Part shown: piece by piece, positions 45,756 to 58,430 of the stretch | How positions within the stretch are numbered: position 1 is the stretch's first letter | Layout of the letters: every line of letters starts with the position of its first letter | DNA from: Nomia melanderi | Lineage: Eukaryota; Arthropoda; Insecta; Hymenoptera; Halictidae | Length of the DNA: 64,000 nt | NCBI RefSeq assembly: GCF_051020985.1 | Contig: NC_134999.1 | Location: 9,362,001-9,426,000, forward strand | Direction of reading: 5' to 3' | Notes under the pieces: generated by a model | The model's database searches: none | Seen by the model: only the letters and a program-made list of their open reading frames with translations | Told to the model about the DNA's origin: nothing | Position numbers and translations under genes: made by a program

Positions 45756-47233
45756 ATTCATCCTTTTCATCTTTTTCCGAAAAAAAGGTCGTATAATTAA
45801 TTTAATTACTAAAAATGCCATAACGAACGGTATTGCGCAAAAAAATAATTCACGTTCACTTCGCACTTAAAGGAGTCACTGCAAAAACTGGTTATGGAAA
45901 GTCATTGTGAAAGCTATCATACCGCGAGTGTGGCAAGGAGGGCATCATAATACTAACATAATGCTACCTTGGCAGTGAGGGCAACGTGGCGGAGCAAAAA
46001 GATAGCTAAAATAACTCAATTATGAAGGAGCACATTGTAGGTAAGTCCTTGCGGTCCGAGGAACTGTCAATTATCTAGGCTTACGGGACAATTTTTGGAT
46101 AGAGCTGCAGAGGAAGTTCTGATTTTAGAATGACTTTATCTTGATTAAACTTACCATTTCTAAATGAGAAAGATTACAGGTGCGCACAGATGTGACCAAA
46201 GATAATACTTCTAGTTACTATAAATTATTTCTAATAACCAAATAATGTTAAACCTATCGATATTCTTGTAGTTGTTGTAAATATGCAGTAATATGCATGA
46301 CATCTTATTTATGAATTAGACTGAAATACATTAAAACACGGTAATATAGACTAATAGAAATTTTAGTTGAGGAAATAAATCATGTTGTTCTAACACACTG
46401 GAAATGATACAATTTAGAAAACTATCAGTTCGCTAATTAAGCTACAAACGATTAATTTCTTTATAGAATAGAAATCCACTATTCAACTGATTTACGAAGA
46501 AAACCTTCTCTACCTATAAACAAACTTCTTACCTTGTTTTTATTTAATAAAAATAATAAAAATCCAGTTTCGCGTGAGTAATACGAGTAATACGATTAGT
46601 CAGAAATTATCCTCACAAGTGGACATAGAATTTGATTTGCAAAACTCTCATAGAAAAAGATGCTCGGAAGTATTTAACGGAAGAAAGAGATTACAAAGAT
46701 GTTCACCATAAACTTGTTACCGCCATGCTTTATATTTCTCCAAGCCAATACCTTTGTAATTATTAACGATCCTAATAACGACCCGTGCATGTTGGAGTTA
46801 ATTAAGTTTAACGGTCGGCTTTGGCACGACTTTACGGAACAAAAGTAGTTACTCGCATTTTACGAACGGCATTATCTTTGCCTTTGAATGCACAGTTTTC
46901 GTATGATCCATTCCATAACCTAATTCGTGTAATTTACGAGCGATCTTTTTCGGTCCTCCGCTCCCCGTTGCTTTTTATATCCTCCGTTTACCTTCACTTT
47001 GAACCTGGAGCCTTTCCTGGGATTAACTACGATTAATACATAATGTTTACATTATGGTAGGTTTCATGTACCACCGTCCACCACAAATGCATAAAATCTG
47101 TAGCATAATTATGGCTTCCGGTTATCATAAAGTTGTGGATGTTTCGTTTACAAATTCAAACGCTGCACCTTGCTAAAGGAACACCAAAAACAAAGTAAAT
47201 TTTCCATGAATTTTTTATCCAACAGCTCATATA
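45756..47233. other. AT-rich spacer
   Basis: Mostly AT-rich. A direct repeat TGGCAAGGAGGGCA/TGGCAGTGAGGGCA lies near 45931 and 45971. A textbook donor string AG/GTAAGT is near 46039, but stops precede it in all frames within a few codons. A 9-bp tandem duplication (GAGTAATAC twice) lies at 46576-46593. No gene is supported. Confidence 0.6.
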
Positions 47234-47706
47234 CAGGGTGCTCCACAGATTTAAGTTAAATACACAAACTTCATCAATGCTTCAATGTAACAATATCACT
47301 GAAATCTCCATGAATTTTTAACTAAAAATTCACAAATACACAGTAATAAACATTCAGTTCCTTAACTATGACCACATTATTTAACTTCTAAACTCTGACA
47401 CAAGCTACTAAGCAAATTCTACGTAATTTACACAACAATCATCCAACAACTTATTCCACCTATAATTCGTTATTACTTCAGCTATAAATTACATTACAAA
47501 AATGACATTTCACAAACTACGAAAACCACTTCGTTCATATTAAAACCGTCGAAAGGCAGCAACACTCCAACACAAAGATCGAACTGCATAAATTTCATAC
47601 ATTCAACGGAACTTTTTAATAAACCACGTACACATATTTTTCGTCCCAAAATTCAAACTTATTTTTGACCATGGAACGCGTGGCGTCGGTCCGCGAGGAC
47701 ACCCTG
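47234..47706. mobile_element. 473-bp TA-flanked element with CAGGGTG ends
   Basis: The left end starts CAGGGTGCTCC after TA (47232-47233). The right end ends GGACACCCTG before TA (47707-47708), which reads CAGGGTGTCC in reverse complement. The inverted match is short (about 7 exact bases, then partial), so support is weaker than for 37121-37946. The shared CAGGGTG start and TA flanks suggest the same Tc1/mariner-like class. The interior is AT-rich with no transposase. Confidence 0.5.
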
Positions 47707-47708
47707 TA

Positions 47709-50700
47709 TTCACATTCCCGGCATTGCGGCCATTTTATGTCTCATTAAATATAACGAAAGGGGAAGGAAGAAAGAAAAAAAGAACGAGCGATCACGATGA
47801 TTCAGAATTTACGAGGCACGAAGCCTCGTCCGCGAGAATCGCAATCGGCTCCGAACGACGCGCAAATTCACCGAGCGCGCAATTTTGCGGGATCCTTGCT
47901 CTGTCCCGCCGTTAGCGGCATTATTGATCGATGACGGCGTCATTTTATCTTGCGGCTAGGTAATGGTTATGTACGCGCTCAGTCGCGGCCGCGTCATTAC
48001 ATCAGCGGGGGCAATAGCCTGCCAAAAATCGGGCTTAGCAGTATCGTTTCATACCGACGTCTGCTGACAGTGTCATTCCAACGTTGTCAGCGCGTTCCTT
48101 TCCCCTCTCTCTTTCTCTCTCTCTCCCGCCCCTCTTCTTCTCCCTCAACCCCCTCTCTCCCCCTCGCTCTTTCTCTTTTTTTTGGGACGTGGAATTATTC
48201 GGGGACAGAGTGGGAGAAAGGGCGAGAAGGGAGAAGAGAAAGGGGGTGAGAGACACGCTTCGGCGCCTGGCAGTCGGCGGGGGGTTGATTAATTTTATTA
48301 GCACCACTTTAATAGGGTTTCGTTCGCTGCTGCGTGAATTCCGGACGATTACGATGAAATTTGATATTTAGGACGGGTAGATGAGCAATTGTGTCCTGCA
48401 ATGCGTAGGCGTTTAATAGAAATATAGAATTGCATGCGTGAAATATTATCAGTTGTGATTAGACCGAGGATCTTAACGCGAATTCTTTTGATAAAAGAAT
48501 TTTATAGAAACGACGACATTGATTATGGAAATTTTCATGTTTTTAGGAATTGGTTTTGAGAAGTTTGAAATTCAATGTGAATGTACGGGGATTTGTTAAA
48601 TGTTTTAGTTTACAAGTTTTTGATTGTATTTAGGGGACCAGTAAATTTTGATGTTTCTGTCTTTTATTATCCGTTTGCGCTATGTAATCTTTTTTATTTG
48701 GAATATATGTGGAATAAGAAATAATCAAAGTTCCACTATACTTCGATAATTTTAACACTGCAGAATTTACATGCAAAATAAGGAACACTGAAATATTACA
48801 AAGTTAGACATATTGAAAAATACATATATTTTCACAAAATTCTAATATAATATATTATTCGAGTGCACGCTAATATTATTTTGCACTCGACTTTCTCCAA
48901 ATCCTTTGTATCGTTTATGCGCATATTTTCACAGTTTTCCTATATTTCATTAATACAGATCAAGATGTTTTTTATTCCATACGTTTATTACGGGTCAATC
49001 AGTAGATTGATTTCAACGATTCCTAATTAAATGCAAGGGCGGAGGAAATTCGAAGTTTTCCCGGGATTCATGCACACGTCGGTAGATTAATTATTAGCCC
49101 CGAATCGGGGGCTCACGCGAGGGGGTCTGAATTAAAAATAGAAACCGCGTCATTAAAAATAGAAATGACAACGTGAGTGGCAGGTACCTATCTGAGCGAG
49201 CGTCGAACTCGAAACTGATTCTGCAATCGATTACATCTGCCACGTCTGATCGGCGTCTCGACAGGCTTAATAAAATATGCCGTTGCCAACCGCGCGCTGG
49301 AAAAACCTGCGCCCCATCATCGGGTCTGTCCCCGAAAAAGATACTCTGTAATTTATGCCAGATATTTTACTTGAAATTGAATTTTCGTTCTTAAGGTTTC
49401 GTTCGTACTATGTATCAGGTTACTATTTTTCAACAAATGGAGGAAGTTAATATCTACGTATTTTTTAAAATTCTGTCGTCGTATATGAAAAATTCGTTTT
49501 TGGACTTTACAATTGATACTTTCATTGGTGAACTGGAATTGGTTAATGCGTCTGGTTATTACTTACAGTTTCTACTTACTGCAAGTATATTTTTGAGTTG
49601 AATTTTTAATAAATAGAATATCGTGTAGATTAATTTCATTTCATGCTTTTTGCACACTGTTCTCAACTTGTTTTCTACTACAAAGGTAAAAATTTATTTC
49701 CTTTGAAAAATAATAGAAGTAATTAAAAGCGCTACCGTCAAAAATTCAATTTTTCGGACACCGATAGGTAAAGTGTTAACACGTAGGCAATCGCCTAAAA
49801 AAACTACTACCTTTTCCATTGATCTTAATTACGCTTTTTGAAACATTGTGTTTTGCAAAAGCAAGCAATGTGCGTGTAATAAAATAAAATAATCCAGCGT
49901 ATATTCATTAAACGCAGGGCAAATGCATCTATAATATATTCTAACGAGAAACTAAAGCAAGACTAGTTAAACAAATTAATACCATTTTGCTTTGTAAGAC
50001 GACATGTATATTCGTCGAACGCAGTTAACCGGTCAATCAAACAATATAGGAATTTATATAGAGTTAAATGACCGAAAGGAAACGCAGAATTCTAAGTCAA
50101 GTTTTAAAACCGGTCGCAGTACGTTTAGTGTTAAGAACCGCTGATCTAGACTACTATGTGCCGACCGGTATCGTTTCCTCGTCCGGCAATTATAGCGGCG
50201 ATCACGCGGCGGCGAGTTTGTAATCGACGGGCCCTGTCCCGTGGAAACGGCACGGAAGGGGTTCGCGGCGCGCACGGGACGCTCAGCCACCGTCGAAATT
50301 AAATTTAATAGGGTGAATCGGCGAGGCCTGCCTGCCTGCCTGCCTGCTGACCGGCTGGGCCGGGCATCACGTGAAGCGGGCGCGAGCCAGGACAAACGGG
50401 CGCGCACACGCGAGTGTCTGCCGCGGACGTGCACGTTCCTCTCTCCGGATAACGTAATCGTCGGTCATCCGGGCTGGTACCCGCTGGCTTACGTCGTGGC
50501 GGGCGAGCGGTTCGTTTCATCCCCCTCGCACTACCTCGCAGCCTCGTTCCATGCTCGCCATTGGAGTTAGTGACGCCACTTGGACACCAGCAGAACGTAA
50601 GGGATGAAACCGAACCGTGATGAGGGAGAAATAGAGAGGATGGGGACACGAAGAAAAGCGAGGAAATACAAGGCACGTGCAAAATAACGGGATGACGTAA
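47709..50700. other. GC islands at 47.7-48.4, 49.0-49.4, 50.15-50.7 kb with AT spacers
   Basis: The first island carries a CT-rich tract (48100-48185) followed directly by a G-rich one (48200-48250). The third holds the CCTG array at 50326-50347. GTGTTAACAC, a 10-bp palindrome, is near 49773. A TTAACACTAAACG word (minus strand, near 50103-50115) resembles a piggyBac-type end, but I find no partner. No gene is supported. Confidence 0.6.
50326..50347. repeat. (CCTG)n microsatellite
   Basis: GCCTG followed by four CCTG units, in a GC-rich island. Confidence 0.9.
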
Positions 50701-52720
50701 ATGGAAATGAGAGAAGGAGGAGATGATTTCCGCAGAATGAAGGGAATATGAGAGGTGTGTTTGATTTGGTAGATGTAGCGTAATGATTTTGTTCGGGACT
50801 ACGATCTTTTTAGAATGATAGGTTTGGTTCTCTTATTTCCATTGAATATGGAAGTAGAAAATAATGAGGGATATGGGAAGATTGAAATGAATATTGGGGT
50901 ATAGAGGAAAGAAAGGGTACACATTGGAGGTTGCGGGGAATAATGAAGGGAATATGAAAGGACGAAAGTGGATATTATGGAGAGGGGAGGTGAATATGAA
51001 TATTATAGGAATATTATGTAGAATGAAGGAGAGAAATGATGTGGAAGAGAATATAAAGAAGAAAATAAAGACTGTACTGGAAGATGTGCGTTGGAGTTTG
51101 TGGATAATGCTGTAAGAAATCGAGAGAAGAAGTAGCGGAGAGTAGGCTAAAACGGAACAGTAATGTATTTATAGATAAAGAGCTCGTATCGAGATGATAT
51201 CGCATAATATCGTTATTTTTCTGTTTCCATCTTACCCTACTTTCTTCTAAATATTGAAAAGGAGGAGAATGGGGAAACGAAGAATAAAACAGGAATAGTA
51301 TATCAGAAAGAAAAAGAATTAATGGCTATAAGACAAAAAACAGTATGAAATAAATCAAGAATGTAGGTTCAAGTTTGAAGAAAATGATTTAAGAAAAGTG
51401 GAAAGGAAATAGATATTAAAAAGGAACTCAATGTAAAGACAAAAAATAACAGCAAAAGAGTATTACAGTAGAAACGAATAACGAGACGAATATCGGAAGG
51501 AAACAGAAAGCAGTCTACCAAACCAAAGAGAAATAAAAGAATGACAAAGCGGACCTTGGAAAAATAATGGGAAGCAAATGAGATTCAGAAGTATAAGACA
51601 CGAAGATAGACATGTACTACGATAATCTTTATTCAAAGTGAAAAATACATAGACAGAAAAATAATACAATGCGCAAATTTAGATGAGAAAAGCATGTAAC
51701 GCAAAAAATGAAAATAATTCAACCAAAAGTAAAAATTTTCAAAACGAAGATGAAAGAATAATGACAGGGCAGAAAAGTAGGAGAAGATAAGAACGTGACA
51801 CATTTTGACCAACTAAAAATATAAAAAAATAATGTTACGGAGAGAGTAACCTTAGGTACGAAGAATTAAAAAAACAAGCCAAATGAAAAAAGGAAACACA
51901 AAGAAAAACGAGAGGCAACACGTCAGAATCAAAAATAAACCGAATAAAGGGAAAGAGAAGCGAGCACAGATCATTTGACAAAACGCGGATACCGAACAGA
52001 CCAACAATGAAAGAAAACAAAAGGGGAAGAAGTACAATTAAAAAAATAAGGAAAAAACACCTTTTCGAAAGGTACGCATAATTAGACACCAGACGAAAAA
52101 GTACAAAGAAGAACGTGGAGGACGGATATATCCGGCGGAATTAAAAATGAAACGCGGATCGAAACCTGGCGAAATGGAAAGGAGCGGATGACCGAAGAAG
52201 CACGCGCAGGAGCATGGCTTGATCCGTAGAAAAGAAAAACAAGGGACCAAGAGAGGCAGAGAAAGTAAACGAGAACAATATCGAGAAAGATGGGGACTGT
52301 GTACGGAGCACGAGGCGGAGTGCAAAAATCATCAGAGGAGCGAGAGGGCTCGTGGAAAAAGAAACAAGAGCGAAGCCGATGCACAGAGGAGGAAGGAACT
52401 TTCGAAAAAAGGGGGATAGTAAAAAAGAATGAAGAAAAAGCAAAACCCGGGGAGAGAAAGGAAGCAGACCCGAAGAGCCAGCTAGAAGAACAGCGATACA
52501 AAGACGAGCAAAAAGGAAATGAGAGAATTCGCTGGAGAAAGAGATAGAGACACGGAACAGATAAAGAACGAAAGAAAGAGAGAACGGAACGAAACGAAAA
52601 GAAGAGAAAAGAAAAGGCGACGAGACGTGGGCGCGAGCGAGGGTGAACGAAAAAGAGAGGGTGAATCGAGGGTTGCAGGGCAACTGTGCAGGGGATTGGG
52701 AGGTAGAAGGGGATGAAAGT
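50700..52720. other. ~2-kb purine-rich (A/G) tract
   Basis: The plus strand is dominated by A and G throughout, most strictly from about 51240 to 52720 (GAAAGAGAAG, AAAGAACGAAAGAAAG and similar). No single repeat unit is visible, so it is not a simple satellite now. The bias creates long Ser/Phe/Leu-rich minus-strand frames (215 aa at 52141-52788) and Lys/Glu/Arg-rich plus frames, which I attribute to composition. Such tracts can form triplex or R-loop structures. A strand-biased transcript is another possible cause. Confidence 0.65.
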
Positions 52721-54340
52721 CGAGGACTCGTATACCCCGGGGGCTTACAGCTGTCGCGAACCCAACACCTTTTTTCTGTGCGCGACACGCCGGGGCTGTA
52801 GCTCGCGCGTGGGCTGCGTGCACAGAAATTGCCCGCACAGAGGTAAATCGCGCGTTTCCTGCGTAACGCGCGCGGAACTGAAACGCGTTTCCCTGACCGG
52901 CGCCGTGCGCCTTGCCTCCTGAAATATTATCGTTTTCTGGGTTACGCAGTACTCCCCTCCGACCGTTTCATCGCTCCCGTCCGCCCACGCGCCGCCTCCT
53001 GCGCCACTGCTCGTCCTTTCTCTGTCTGTTTCCACGAGTTGTATTATCGCGAGAAGAAAATTATAAGTCGACGAATTTCATCGCGGCTACGGGAAAATCA
53101 AGCGTACGCTGCGCGCGGTCGTCCGGCGGAATATAAATCCACGGATTTCGCGAACTGCAGCGTTAATTGTCGTTGCGGCCGCGAGGAGATGATAAAGCGG
53201 TTTATGTCTTCGGGAAAATCTGATTGAACTTTTATTGAACCTTATTTTTGGTGTGTCTGCTTATTGGTTAGGGGCTGTGAATTTTGCGATTGACGATATT
53301 GGTAAGCTGAGCTATTGGACAAACGATTCGTTGCATGACAGTGATCTGAACTGGTTTACGTTGCAATGGAATGGAATTATAATTTACGTGCCTGTGGAAC
53401 CTGTGATATTATTTGATATAGGTATCTTTGGGAAATAAATAGAACTCGGTCAAAGATAACGATGAATAGAAGAATTAATTAAAATTTCATTCTCCTCCTA
53501 AAAATTAACAACAAAACTACTTCTCGCAAGCTTCATCAAAGGAAAATCACAAAAAGGATTGCATTATTAACACAAAGCCTGCGGGCACCGTTCTCCCTGT
53601 TTGTAAACATGTTACATTAAACTCAGACGCACCTGAGATTAGCCTGAGATTCTTCCGCCTTCAACCTTTGTTACGTTCCGGAGCTGTTTACCGTCTCCTG
53701 ACAGCAAAATGTGAAGACAAACCCCCCCGTAGTTCATTTAACTAAACAAGGCAATAAATATAAACAAATCAATCCCAAGTTAGTTATCACGTATGCTTGA
53801 CAGATATATTTTCAATTACACTTATCGAGTCGTCTCATTGAACAGACTATACTATAATTCTACCACTCGATAGCTACCAAAACACCATAGAATTAATAGC
53901 TTCAATATTTTACACTTTCGGTTATTTACGTGTAAACATATTAACAAATAGAGAGTTACTATCTCTAAAATGCGATAAGAAAAGATAAAAACCGACTTTG
54001 ATGCGTATTTTTCAGCGTAGCCATCAAATAGTAACCAGTCTATAACCACATATCTAAGTTTCAAACGGTTACAAACGATTCCAAATCAGAACCATCAGGA
54101 AGGTTCCCTTGTCAGTAGATCGCAACCCGTTAATCCCGACCGGGAGATCCACCCGAAGGCGCGGAGGTGTCGGACAACCGGTCCCGCGACAAATCGCGGC
54201 ATTAATTCGTCCGGTTTGACACGTCCCATTCGTTTCCCGGCCCAGGTTTCTCCTTCGACCGTTCCACAAGGGGTGTCGAGGGAGGCTACGGACCGTGAGG
54301 TTGGAGTGGTGGGGTAGGGAACAAGTGGCGGGTAGACGTA
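52721..54340. other. CpG-dense island then AT-rich spacer
   Basis: GC-rich and CpG-dense at 52721-53230, starting exactly where the purine tract ends. A Cys-rich 69 aa plus-strand frame crosses a donor-like CACAGAG/GTAAAT at 52837-52849, but no acceptor or family supports an exon. The stretch 53231-54090 is AT-rich; its 67 aa plus frame at 53235 is unrecognised. GC-richer DNA resumes at 54091. Confidence 0.55.
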
Positions 54341-54341
54341 G

Positions 54342-54389
<48 letters not shown>

Positions 54390-54406
54390 CATATACATAT
54401 ATATAC
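54341..54406. repeat. (TA)n microsatellite
   Basis: TATATG, then about fifteen TA units, then TATG/TATAC/ATAC variants over 66 bp, inside an otherwise GC-rich island. Confidence 0.95.
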
Positions 54407-57400
54407 GGGGGCGCAATCACGTTGTCTCCGTTCCTGGGATCATAAACCTTGCGGTGGCAAGCCGGGTCCCGGGACTTTTCAGCCGGACGGAGCCACCCTC
54501 CCGCACTCAATAATCCTATAACGCTATAGCAAGCCTCTATTACGGTGCCTCTAACCCCCTTTTCACCCCTGGCCGTTCCTCGCCCTTTAACGCGGCCGAC
54601 CCCCATCGGGAGGAGTAGACCGAGGGAGAAAGACAGCCCGATTCCACGGTGCGCGCCACGTTACCGTGAAACCGCCCTTGTCTTCGCCGAACCTCTCCCC
54701 TACCCGCGACGAAATCGATGGGGAAGGCCCTGAACGTGTTCGAAGAGTATCCCTGGCCTCCGATGGCCCGCCTGGAAGAATCGGACGTGCAGTCAATGGA
54801 CGACTTAATGGACCAGCGAGTTGTGAATGAGGACGCGACGGGGGTGGAAAGCTTAAATGGCGCGGCGAAGGAGCCCGAGGGAGGGCTGGCAGCGATCTTT
54901 GTGCGTGGCCGCGTGCGATTGTCTCTTGAGAACGCAAGGAGGATTTCTAGAGACGGCCCCGTGGCTTTTTTTTCTGTCGGCGGATTATTATTCGGGACGA
55001 CCGGACGTTTAATTGCGGGCAGGCCCGGTTGTGTCGCCAGATGGGATTTTCGTGGGTTGATTGGTGAAGAGGGCGGATCGAATTTGATGCGATTAAGTTG
55101 ATTTGAAATAAATGTTCGTTTTTTGTTCATTTTTTGTAGGGGTATAACGTCGCTTGACTGCTTGACAGATTTCTTGTTGAGAAGATATGGTGGAATGTGT
55201 ATTTGGCTGAACTTCTAAGGAACTTTCAATTTAAAAATTGGGAATTTTATGATCTATAAAATGTCGTAGAATATTAGAAGGACAACGGAATAGAGAGAGA
55301 GAGTCAAAATAAATTGTGACAATGGCAAAATGGTGTCACACTTTTTAAGGATTGCCTATATAATTATTGAATACCAAAGGTTTAAATATTGCTCCCTGTT
55401 CTGTAGTATTACAGAGTAAACAAAGAACCGTAAAGAAATTAACGAAGAAACGAAGTCGCTTTCTGCTACGCAGTCCCTAATTCGAAGTCTAAACAAAAAA
55501 CAATGGGGGATTGTGCCTGTAAAGAGAATATTTTCCGAGTTTCCGAGTGAATAATCACCGAGGTAGCAGCGATTCAAGGTGCGAACGGGTTTCCGGGCGA
55601 ATTCGAGCGGCGTTTTCTTAAAAGTTTTCGCAAGAAACGGGGCCAAGGAGCGGGGCGATGGCGACTTTTATGTTTTATCATAACCGCGGAGAATGACTAA
55701 TTGCCCCGCTTAGAGCGGCGGAGGAGCCGAGCGAGGGTAGCGGGGAAAATTTACGATAAAGCGACTTTAATTTTGATTCATGGCGCAGTTCCCTCGGCAG
55801 CCGTGGCTACCTGCGAACGAAGAAGAAATTTTTTCCGGCGTCGCTCGCAACTGGAACTGGCTCTCCTCCCGAGTTCGTGTTATTCGAGACTTCGGGGTTG
55901 CAGCGGAGGCAGCCTTTATCTCGTAACCGCTATCCCCCTTCCGGGTCGATATTAATTGACGCGAGATTAGAGTCTCCCGCCGGCGATTATCTACTTGATG
56001 CCTACAGCTGGTTAATAAAAAGGAATTATTCGACGCTTTACTGCGGATTTCTCGGTGGAACGTACTATTTTAACGTCCTGCTAACTGATAAATCTTTATT
56101 TTGGTTCTATATAAAGCTTAGGGTATCGAAGCTGTTACCTAAGAAACTGCAGTAGTTGGAAACTTTCAATTTTAAAATTCACGATTTCGACATGGAGAAA
56201 CTCATTTGGGATTGTTAAAATTATTGTTATCATCGTTGTTTCGAATATACAAAATATATTTAATTGCTCTTGTGAAGAGAGGGAGATTGATCAAATGATT
56301 TTAGAAGTTGTGAGATTTATTATTATAAATGAAACTTTAATTCGAATGTCGATTTCCCTTGGATGATTTTATAAAAGCTTCGAATTAATGTATCACACTT
56401 TTATTATAATTTTGATTTCACTTATAATTAGTGGCGAAGGAGCAAATTGTTAAATTGAATTAGGAATTCAGTGTCTCATCGCGTTTTGAACATTTCAAAG
56501 ATTTTAATACCAAAAATTTAAAAGGTGGCCAGCTATTTTTTTCCTTTATTTGACAACATTTTAACAGTTTAATTCTTTTTGTTGTGAAAATGAATATGAA
56601 AAATAACTGTTGAATATTTTAGCAAGGCGACAGTTGATCGCGATTGCAATTAAGATGAGACCATCTTGGCTGTTCATCACGGAAACGAACCGCGCATCCC
56701 CGAACTAACCCGAGACCCATAAAATCCATGGATTATTTCCGACTGTCAGCGCGGGGCTATCGGTGGGCGCCGGTAATTAATGGTCAACCCGTTAAATAAT
56801 TCATACATAACATTCGAACGGGCGCAATAAACGGACGCGTAAAACTCCGAATTTGTCGTGCGGCCGTTTTCCTCGGCAAAATTGGTCGCGATTCCGGCCA
56901 GTCCGTTTACGACTTCAGAATGATATCAGAACTTCTTCAAACATTTCTAAATGTGCTGGCAATATGAATATTTAAAAAAGGTCTAAATAAATTAAAATAT
57001 ATTTGACATAAGTATAATTTTGCACAAAGAAACGATAACAAATATAAAAGAACAATTTCTTCAATAAATTCAAATGACTTTCTTTTCTTTGCACCTATAT
57101 AGTCTTAAAATTTGATATCACTAATCCGAGGTTTCATTTTTCAAAATGGACGCTCATTTAAAGTTTCTAATGATGATGATTAACTATTAACATTTACATA
57201 TCGTGTGCCTTTAAGTAACATTAAGTTAAACAATTATCATTAAATCTACGAATTTTCGTTATTATCGATCTTTAATCATTTATCATTCATCACTTGTATT
57301 TCTACACCTCAATATAATTTTTAAACATTAACACAATTTCATAACCCAGCCGAACATTTATTCAAAATTAAATTTCCTAATCTCCAAAAATAAAATCCTT

Positions 57401-58430
57401 ATAAAAATTTGTTCTCTCGAATTAGGCATTAGCACAAATTCAAAACTAAGATAATAAACGGAAATAACATTGTTCATGACGTCATAAGCACCAGTCTTGA
57501 ACCATTCAAATTGTTATTTATTAATTTTTTTAAGCTGTTTAAGAAGTGAAAGGTTTAATGCAGTCCTGGAGTCAAAGTGTGGGTCAAAATAGACCCAGGC
57601 ACTGCCGTGCGAGAGATAAACCCTAGCAGAGGTTCGGGATGACGCGATAATCGCGCAGGTCCGCGTCTGGGCCGTAACTTATCAACCGGGGACAGTAATC
57701 CGATCGTGAAATTATTCTTTTCAATTTCCATCGCGCGGATTCTGTTCCTCCCAACGCGACGATATTCCCCGAGGCGCGTACTCCCGTTGACGTCTACGGG
57801 GACCCATAACCGGTGACGTCGGTTCTCCTTAAGGAGATATTCCCATTCAGATGTCGTCGATTTTAGTCGATTTGTAACATAAAAAATTCCTGGGTTACTG
57901 TAGACCAAGGGTTTTACAATTTTGCACATATATTTGTTCATACTTCAAGATAACGTACTGTAATGTTTATATAATTATCTTTATTACTTATTAAACTGTT
58001 TCATTAGAACATCTTCCGATGTATGTTCAGTTGCTGTATTGTTGATTTTTGCCACAATTCACATCGTTGCATTTATCTGAAAAGAAAAAGTCAAAGATAA
58101 TCTTAATCAGTGTGAAAGTAACGATCTTGAAAATCAGAATTATGTCAATATAGGGGATGGCTTTTACTTTATCACCTAAACAAGCTACAAATTCAATAAA
58201 CTAACGCTTTATATGAACATAATTTTTTGGAAAATAATTTGTTCCTTCCATCTATTTCACACAATGCTTACTGTTATTACGAATATTTGCACAAAACAGC
58301 ACAGCTATTTATGTATGAACAATCTAAAAATTTTATATTTTGAAAATTGTTGAAAACATGCGAAAAACAATAAAACCTTTGACGTGTAACGAAATGGACA
58401 ATTTTGTATTTTGCAAATTGTTGAAAATCG
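54407..58430. other. Islands and spacers with homeodomain-type words
   Basis: GC-rich at 54407-55100, 55521-55990, 56631-56930 and 57561-57850; AT-rich between. The 56.6-56.9 kb island is dense in homeodomain-like sites: CCCATAAAATCC, ATGGATTA, GGTAATTAATGG and GCAATAAACGG within about 140 bp. Frames (up to 196 aa, minus, 54540-55130) show no domain. No gene is supported. Confidence 0.6.

Noticed and set aside
46030..46050. Perfect donor consensus AG/GTAAGT
   Set aside because: Stops lie just upstream in all frames and there is no acceptor with an open exon; isolated donors are common by chance.
52141..52788. 215-codon minus-strand frame, Ser/Phe/Leu-rich
   Set aside because: Direct consequence of the purine-rich plus strand; no domain and overlapping frames on both strands.
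52713..52849. Cys-rich frame ending at a donor-like AGAG/GTAAAT
   Set aside because: No acceptor or start context, no family, and it lies on the boundary of purine tract and CpG island.
54540..55130. 196-codon minus-strand frame
   Set aside because: GC-rich chance frame with three other long frames overlapping on both strands.
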